Shown: positions 30,542 to 33,666 of the stretch, piece after piece
Position numbering within the stretch: the first letter of the stretch is position 1
How the letters are laid out: each line of letters starts with the position of its first letter
Origin: an uncultured Caryophanales bacterium
GTDB taxonomy: Bacteria > Bacillota_I > Bacilli_A > RF39 > UBA660
Assembly (NCBI GenBank): GCA_946408655.1
Contig: CAMJTE010000007.1
Coordinates: 1 to 33,666, forward strand
Direction of reading: 5' to 3'
DNA: 33,666 nucleotides
The notes under the pieces: model-generated
Databases searched by the model: none
What the model was told of the DNA's origin: nothing
The model's input: the letters and a program-made list of their open reading frames with translations, nothing else
Position numbers and translations under genes: made by a program

Positions 30542-30830
30542 GAAGATTAGTATAGATTTAGATATAGAAGATTTATTAGGACTTAAAGAGCCAAGTAAGA
30601 ATAGTCTAGAGTATGATTTAAACTTTATAATTAATAATGGTATTGATGATTATTTAAAAATACAAGAAAATGAGAAAAGAAAGGATAGAGAGTTTGTAGA
30701 ACTATTTAAACGAAATTATAATGAGTTAGTTAAATATATTGAATTAGATGGTAGAATAGCAGTTAACTGCTTTACTTGTTTAAAGGGTGTTGATTTAAGT
30801 AAAAAATATGGAAAGCCAAGAAGTAAGTAG
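30531..30830 (+). CDS. Hypothetical protein, 99 aa
   Basis: Coupled to the excisionase-like gene by an 11-base overlap. Acidic N-terminus (KISIDLDIEDLLGLKEPS), charged helical middle (IQENEKRKDREFVELFKRNYNELVKYIE). No domain recognised. Ends within a strong terminator. Confidence 0.6.
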   Translation: MKDKKISIDLDIEDLLGLKEPSKNSLEYDLNFIINNGIDDYLKIQENEKRKDREFVELFKRNYNELVKYIELDGRIAVNCFTCLKGVDLSKKYGKPRSK

Positions 30831-30863
30831 ATAGTATAAATACTATTTGCTTACTTCTTTTTG
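30819..30863 (+). terminator. Intrinsic terminator overlapping the end of the 99-aa gene
   Basis: AGAAGTAAG / CTTACTTCT outer stem and ATAGTA / TACTAT inner stem, then a T run. Confidence 0.75.
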
Positions 30864-30867
30864 TTAT

Positions 30868-30888
30868 ATACCAAACAAAAAACGAACA
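30868..30888 (+). repeat. 21-base direct repeat, copy 2
   Basis: ATACCAAACAAAAAACGAAC (plus A), one base different from 28218-28238; upstream of the 29-aa ORF and recombinase. Confidence 0.55.
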
Positions 30889-31015
30889 ACGAAAGACTAA
30901 AAATAAGGTTAAAACCTATTAAAAATATTTTGTCGTTTTGTTATTATAGAACCAATTCAACCCAAAAGAAATATTTTAGATATGTATACATAAGATTACT
31001 TAGGAGGTTAGCTTA

Positions 31016-31105
31016 ATGGTTAAAGAAACTTTTAACGAAAATGGTAAGACACTCCAAGAAATTATGGAACAATTTTTAATACTATATTATAATGGAAACC
31101 TTTAA
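31016..31105 (+). CDS. 29-aa ORF preceding the element 3 recombinase
   Basis: Strong ribosome binding site TAGGAGGT before ATG. The peptide has the core NGKTLQEIMEQFLILYYNGN. Short proteins of this kind commonly stand before TndX/TnpX-type recombinases in Firmicutes elements, and all three elements here have one small ORF in that place. Role unknown; a recombination or expression control factor is possible. Confidence 0.6.
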   Translation: MVKETFNENGKTLQEIMEQFLILYYNGNL

Positions 31106-31175
31106 AAATAAGGCTAAAAATGGTATAATATATATGTATATTAAAAGTCGTTTCAGTAATTTGAAAGGAGAATAT

Positions 31176-32756
31176 ATGGTAGATACTGAAACGTGGAAAG
31201 TTGGTATATATTGTAGATTATCTCGTGAAGATGAGTTAGAAGATGAAAGTAAAAGTATTACTAATCAACGTGAAATGTGTATGAACTATTGTGTTAAAAA
31301 TGGCTTACGTATTATTGATGAGTATATAGATGATGGTATAAGTGGTAGTACTGATAATAGACCATCATTTAAACGTATGCTTAAAGATATAGATGATAAA
31401 AAAATAAATATGGTAGTAGTAAAAGATACTTCTAGACTTGCTCGTAATTTTAATGATGCTACTAAATATGCTTTTGTTTATTTTCCAGAAAGAAATATAA
31501 GATTATATAGTGTTATTCAAAGTTATGATAGTATAGACCCTAAAGCAAATAGTGATGGTATTTACTTTAAAAGTTTCTTTGATGAGTGGTTTATACGTGA
31601 TACATCTACTAAGATAAGAAAAGGTTTAAGAGATAAAAAAGAAGTTGGTAAGTTTTTAGGAGGTATTGCTCCTTATGGTTATTATAAAGACCCTTTAGAT
31701 AAGCATAAACTTTTAATTGATGAGTATTCAAGTGAAATAGTAAAAAGAATATTTAGTATGTTTGCTAGTGGTATGGGACTTAAAAAGATTTGCTATACTT
31801 TAACTGATGAGAAAGTACCAATACCAAGTGTTTATAAGAACTTAAACAGAGGACAAAAATCTACTTGTTATGGTAAATGGGTGACTCGTACTATTGTTGA
31901 TATGTTAGTTAATGAAACATATATAGGAAACTTAACACAAGGTAGAGGTAAAAAAGTTAGTTATTTAGGTAAGAAAAAAGTAAGAGTGCCTAAAAAAGAC
32001 TGGATAATTGTACCTAATTCTTGTCCTAGAATAATTGATGATGATACTTGGAATATAGTACAAAACATTTATAAACGTAATAGGAATAGACAAAAAACAA
32101 GTCACGAACATTTACTAAGAGGTTTATTAGTATGTAAAGACTGTGGACATACTATAGGAATATCTTTAAGCAAGTGGACTAATAAAGATGGAACAACTAA
32201 TAAGAAATACTATTGCTATTGTAATTATTATCGTAAGATGAGTAAGTATAATGCTTGTACTCCTCATAAGATGGAATATGATGAGGTAGAAGAAAAAGTC
32301 TTAAAGAGTGTTAAGAAGATGTGTAAGAAATATCTAAGGGTAAACGACTTAGAAAATATATTAAAGAACAATGATAAGACTAACAAACTACTAGTAGAAT
32401 TACAAACTAAAAAGAAAAAGTTAGAAAACGAAGTTAATTTAGTTAATACTAGAATAAATGATATTTATATGGATAAGATTAACAAAGTAGTTAGTGAAGA
32501 AGTGTTCTTTAATGCTTACAATACACTTATAGAAAACAATGAAAAGAATAAAACTGAACTAAAGGAAATAGATAAGAAAATATATCAACTAAAAAATAAG
32601 AATACTAATTCTAATGATAAGTATAAAAAGTCTATAGAGGAGTTTTTAAAACTAAAAAAACCATCTATCCAACTTATATCAAGTTTAATTGATAAAATTG
32701 TAATAGATGATGAAAAAAACATAGAAATATTTTATAAGATAAAACCTTTATTTTAA
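31176..32756 (+). CDS. Large serine recombinase of element 3 (TndX/TnpX type)
   Basis: Start ATG 31176 follows AAAGGAG; an in-frame ATG at 31092 would add 28 residues but has no ribosome binding site and covers a likely promoter. 526 residues: nucleophile Ser16 in YCRLSRED, YIDDGISG, DTSRLARNF, then the recombinase domain (GKWVTRTIVDMLVNETYIGN), a zinc ribbon (CKDCGH ... CYC ... C) and a C-terminal coiled coil. It differs from the other two enzymes in having the short N-terminus and the RLSRED motif of transposon-type large resolvases. Stop lies 48 bases before the right core, with an AAGTGA / TCACTT inverted repeat between. Confidence 0.93.
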   Translation: MVDTETWKVGIYCRLSREDELEDESKSITNQREMCMNYCVKNGLRIIDEYIDDGISGSTDNRPSFKRMLKDIDDKKINMVVVKDTSRLARNFNDATKYAFVYFPERNIRLYSVIQSYDSIDPKANSDGIYFKSFFDEWFIRDTSTKIRKGLRDKKEVGKFLGGIAPYGYYKDPLDKHKLLIDEYSSEIVKRIFSMFASGMGLKKICYTLTDEKVPIPSVYKNLNRGQKSTCYGKWVTRTIVDMLVNETYIGNLTQGRGKKVSYLGKKKVRVPKKDWIIVPNSCPRIIDDDTWNIVQNIYKRNRNRQKTSHEHLLRGLLVCKDCGHTIGISLSKWTNKDGTTNKKYYCYCNYYRKMSKYNACTPHKMEYDEVEEKVLKSVKKMCKKYLRVNDLENILKNNDKTNKLLVELQTKKKKLENEVNLVNTRINDIYMDKINKVVSEEVFFNAYNTLIENNEKNKTELKEIDKKIYQLKNKNTNSNDKYKKSIEEFLKLKKPSIQLISSLIDKIVIDDEKNIEIFYKIKPLF

Positions 32757-32795
32757 GTGAGTTATGGCCTAAATTAAGTATAATTTTTCACTTAT

Positions 32796-32816
32796 GAGGA
32801 CGTGAGTTGCTGCTCC
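32796..32816 (+). other. attR of element 3
   Basis: Element arm TGAGGACGTG, core AGT (32805-32807), host sequence TGCTGCTCC coding AAP. SpoVD frame resumes here. Confidence 0.72.
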
Positions 32817-33084
32817 AATTGCTAAAGCAGTATTATCTTCATCAATAGATGCACTAGATATAAAACCCCAAGCTAATGAAATAGAAAAGGAGTTTAACTA
32901 TATAGATAAAGTATATGCTAAGGTACCAGATGTAGTTGGAATGTCTCGAGAAGAAGCAACCAATAATCTTAAAAGTTTTAAAGTAGAATATAGTGGAGAA
33001 GGAGGTAAAGTAGTATATCAATCGCCTTCTAGTGGTACTCAAATATATGAGGGTGAAGTTGTAAAACTTATGTTAGATGATTAA
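32805..33084 (+). pseudogene. spoVD: SpoVD-like penicillin-binding protein, piece 4 of 4 (C-terminus with PASTA domain)
   Basis: Last base of codon 543 through the stop at 33082-33084; rebuilt residues 544-635. It starts with AAPIAKAVLSSSIDAL, the conserved end of the transpeptidase domain, and ends with one PASTA domain (KVPDVVGMSREEATNNL to VKLMLDD, about 582-635). A single PASTA is the SpoVD arrangement; Bacillus PBP2B has two. Frame intact. No start of its own. Confidence 0.9.
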
Positions 33085-33133
33085 AAACAAAAGTATTATA
33101 AGTAAATTGAGGCATAATTCTTAAAAAAAATTA

Positions 33134-33244
33134 TTGACAAATACTTAAAATAGATATAAAATGAATAGGCGCAATAAAATAAAAGGTAGTTTGATGTATT
33201 TGTTATTAATAGATAAAATAGAGCTACTTTTAGTTCTATTTTTT
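33134..33244 (+). promoter_or_regulatory. Promoter plus terminator unit of about 75 nt
   Basis: TTGACA (33134-33139), 17-base spacer, TAAAAT (33157-33162). About 55 bases downstream AAATAGAGCT / AGTTCTATTT (33216-33241, one G-T pair) with a T run forms a terminator. This defines either a small RNA or an attenuated leader for the next gene. A 38-codon ORF from 33193 crosses the hairpin and is not convincing. Confidence 0.55.
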
Positions 33245-33287
33245 AGTTACCTTAATACAATTAATTGTGAAACAATTGTGAAATTGA

Positions 33288-33316
33288 TTGACTTTGATAA
33301 TTCTTTATGATATGAT
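33288..33316 (+). promoter_or_regulatory. Promoter for the last gene
   Basis: TTGACT (33288-33293), 17-base spacer, TATGAT (33311-33316), followed by GAGGTGG and the start at 33350. AATTGTGAAACAATTGTGAA repeated units just upstream could be operator half-sites. Confidence 0.65.
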
Positions 33317-33349
33317 TGAATCATAATAAGAGGGACTGTGGAGGTGGAC

Positions 33350-33666
33350 ATGAAGGACACGTATGTATTTGAGTATGTTAATGAAAATGAGTTTAGAAAA
33401 CTTGAAAGATCAATAAAAAAATATAACATGCTTGCATATAAACAATTGTATTTTCAGTATTATCCAGAACTTAAAAATGGGAAATTTTTAGGTGAGATAG
33501 TGTCTGATGATGAGGATAATGGGACTACAACTTATGAATTAAAGCTAACAACAGATGCGATGTTTTCTAAGGTTCACGGTGACATTAAATTGTATTATAT
33601 AGTTTATCATAAGGAAAAAATTGTTATGCTTGATAAGTTTGAACCACTTGATATATTAAGTGAAGG
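33350..33666 (+). CDS. Hypothetical protein, partial, runs off the window
   Basis: ATG follows GAGGTGG. At least 105 residues are coded: MKDTYVFEYVNENEFRKLERSI, then an alternation of strands and charged turns (GEIVSDDEDNGTTTYELKL, IKLYYIVYHKEKIVMLDKFEPLDIL). No domain recognised. It has its own promoter, lies outside element 3 and is probably host chromosome. In many Firmicutes spoVD is followed by mur genes; here it is not. Confidence 0.65.
   Translation, partial: MKDTYVFEYVNENEFRKLERSIKKYNMLAYKQLYFQYYPELKNGKFLGEIVSDDEDNGTTTYELKLTTDAMFSKVHGDIKLYYIVYHKEKIVMLDKFEPLDILSE

Larger units (their letters stand above)
27869..32804 (+). mobile_element. Element 3: integrated serine-recombinase element, about 4.9 kb
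   Basis: Bounded by AGT at 27869-27871 and 32805-32807; removal restores GGTVAAP in frame. The rebuilt attP has the near-palindrome GACGTGAGTACACGCTC centred on GT, the likely crossover dinucleotide. Contents: small unknown proteins, an excisionase-like HTH protein, a 29-aa ORF and a TndX/TnpX-type recombinase. Its ends and recombinase differ from those of elements 1 and 2, so it is a separate lineage that hits the same gene. No cargo of recognisable function. Confidence 0.82.

Overview
The window is an AT-rich bacterial segment in which every convincing gene lies on the + strand. Low GC, AAGGAGG-type ribosome binding sites, TTGACA/TATAAT promoters and a SpoVD-type penicillin-binding protein point to Bacillota (Bacilli or a related AT-rich gut lineage). 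TGA is used as a stop (for example at 15173-15175) and Trp is TGG, so the standard bacterial code applies. No tRNA, rRNA or CRISPR array was seen.

The organising fact is one host gene cut into four pieces. A SpoVD/FtsI-like transpeptidase starts at 2983 and its pieces lie at 2983-4026, 8700-8895, 27481-27868 and 32805-33084. Joined at the short identities AATC, TACA and AGT, the pieces sum to 1908 bases: an uninterrupted 635-codon frame plus stop, with the SxxK, SxN and KTG motifs and one C-terminal PASTA domain. Each gap is an element that ends, next to the downstream gene piece, with a large serine recombinase gene: element 1 (about 4027-8699, 4.7 kb), element 2 (about 8896-27480, 18.6 kb) and element 3 (about 27869-32804, 4.9 kb). 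No decay is visible in any gene piece, which fits recent insertion or reversible, skin-like excision.

Element 1 carries a 5'-truncated DUF5655-like gene, an ASCH protein, a GNAT acetyltransferase and a class I glutamine amidotransferase, then a small ORF and its recombinase.

Element 2 has three blocks. At 9195-18952, behind a leader peptide and a transcription attenuator, lies a cluster centred on nucleosides and nucleotides: ASCH-cytidine deaminase fusion, GNAT-transglutaminase-ASCH fusion, GNAT, cysteine-peptidase-like protein, Nudix, HAD nucleotidase-like protein, COG1031-like radical SAM enzyme, Asp/Glu racemase-maleate isomerase family protein, HhH-GPD glycosylase-like protein, deoxynucleoside-kinase-like protein, PfkB-P-loop fusion and MazG-like protein. 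At 19025-24078 lie an HNH protein with five tandem repeats of about 105 residues and helper-like small proteins. At 24079-27514 lie a regulatory region with helically phased repeats, an unknown protein, a small ORF and the recombinase, whose 3' end crosses the attachment site.

Element 3 carries small unknown proteins, an excisionase-like HTH protein, a 29-residue ORF and a TndX/TnpX-type recombinase. None of the elements shows relaxase or conjugation genes. Flanking host genes are an unknown protein (128-1102), an ABC exporter (1140-2906) and, downstream, an unknown protein that runs off the window (33350-33666).
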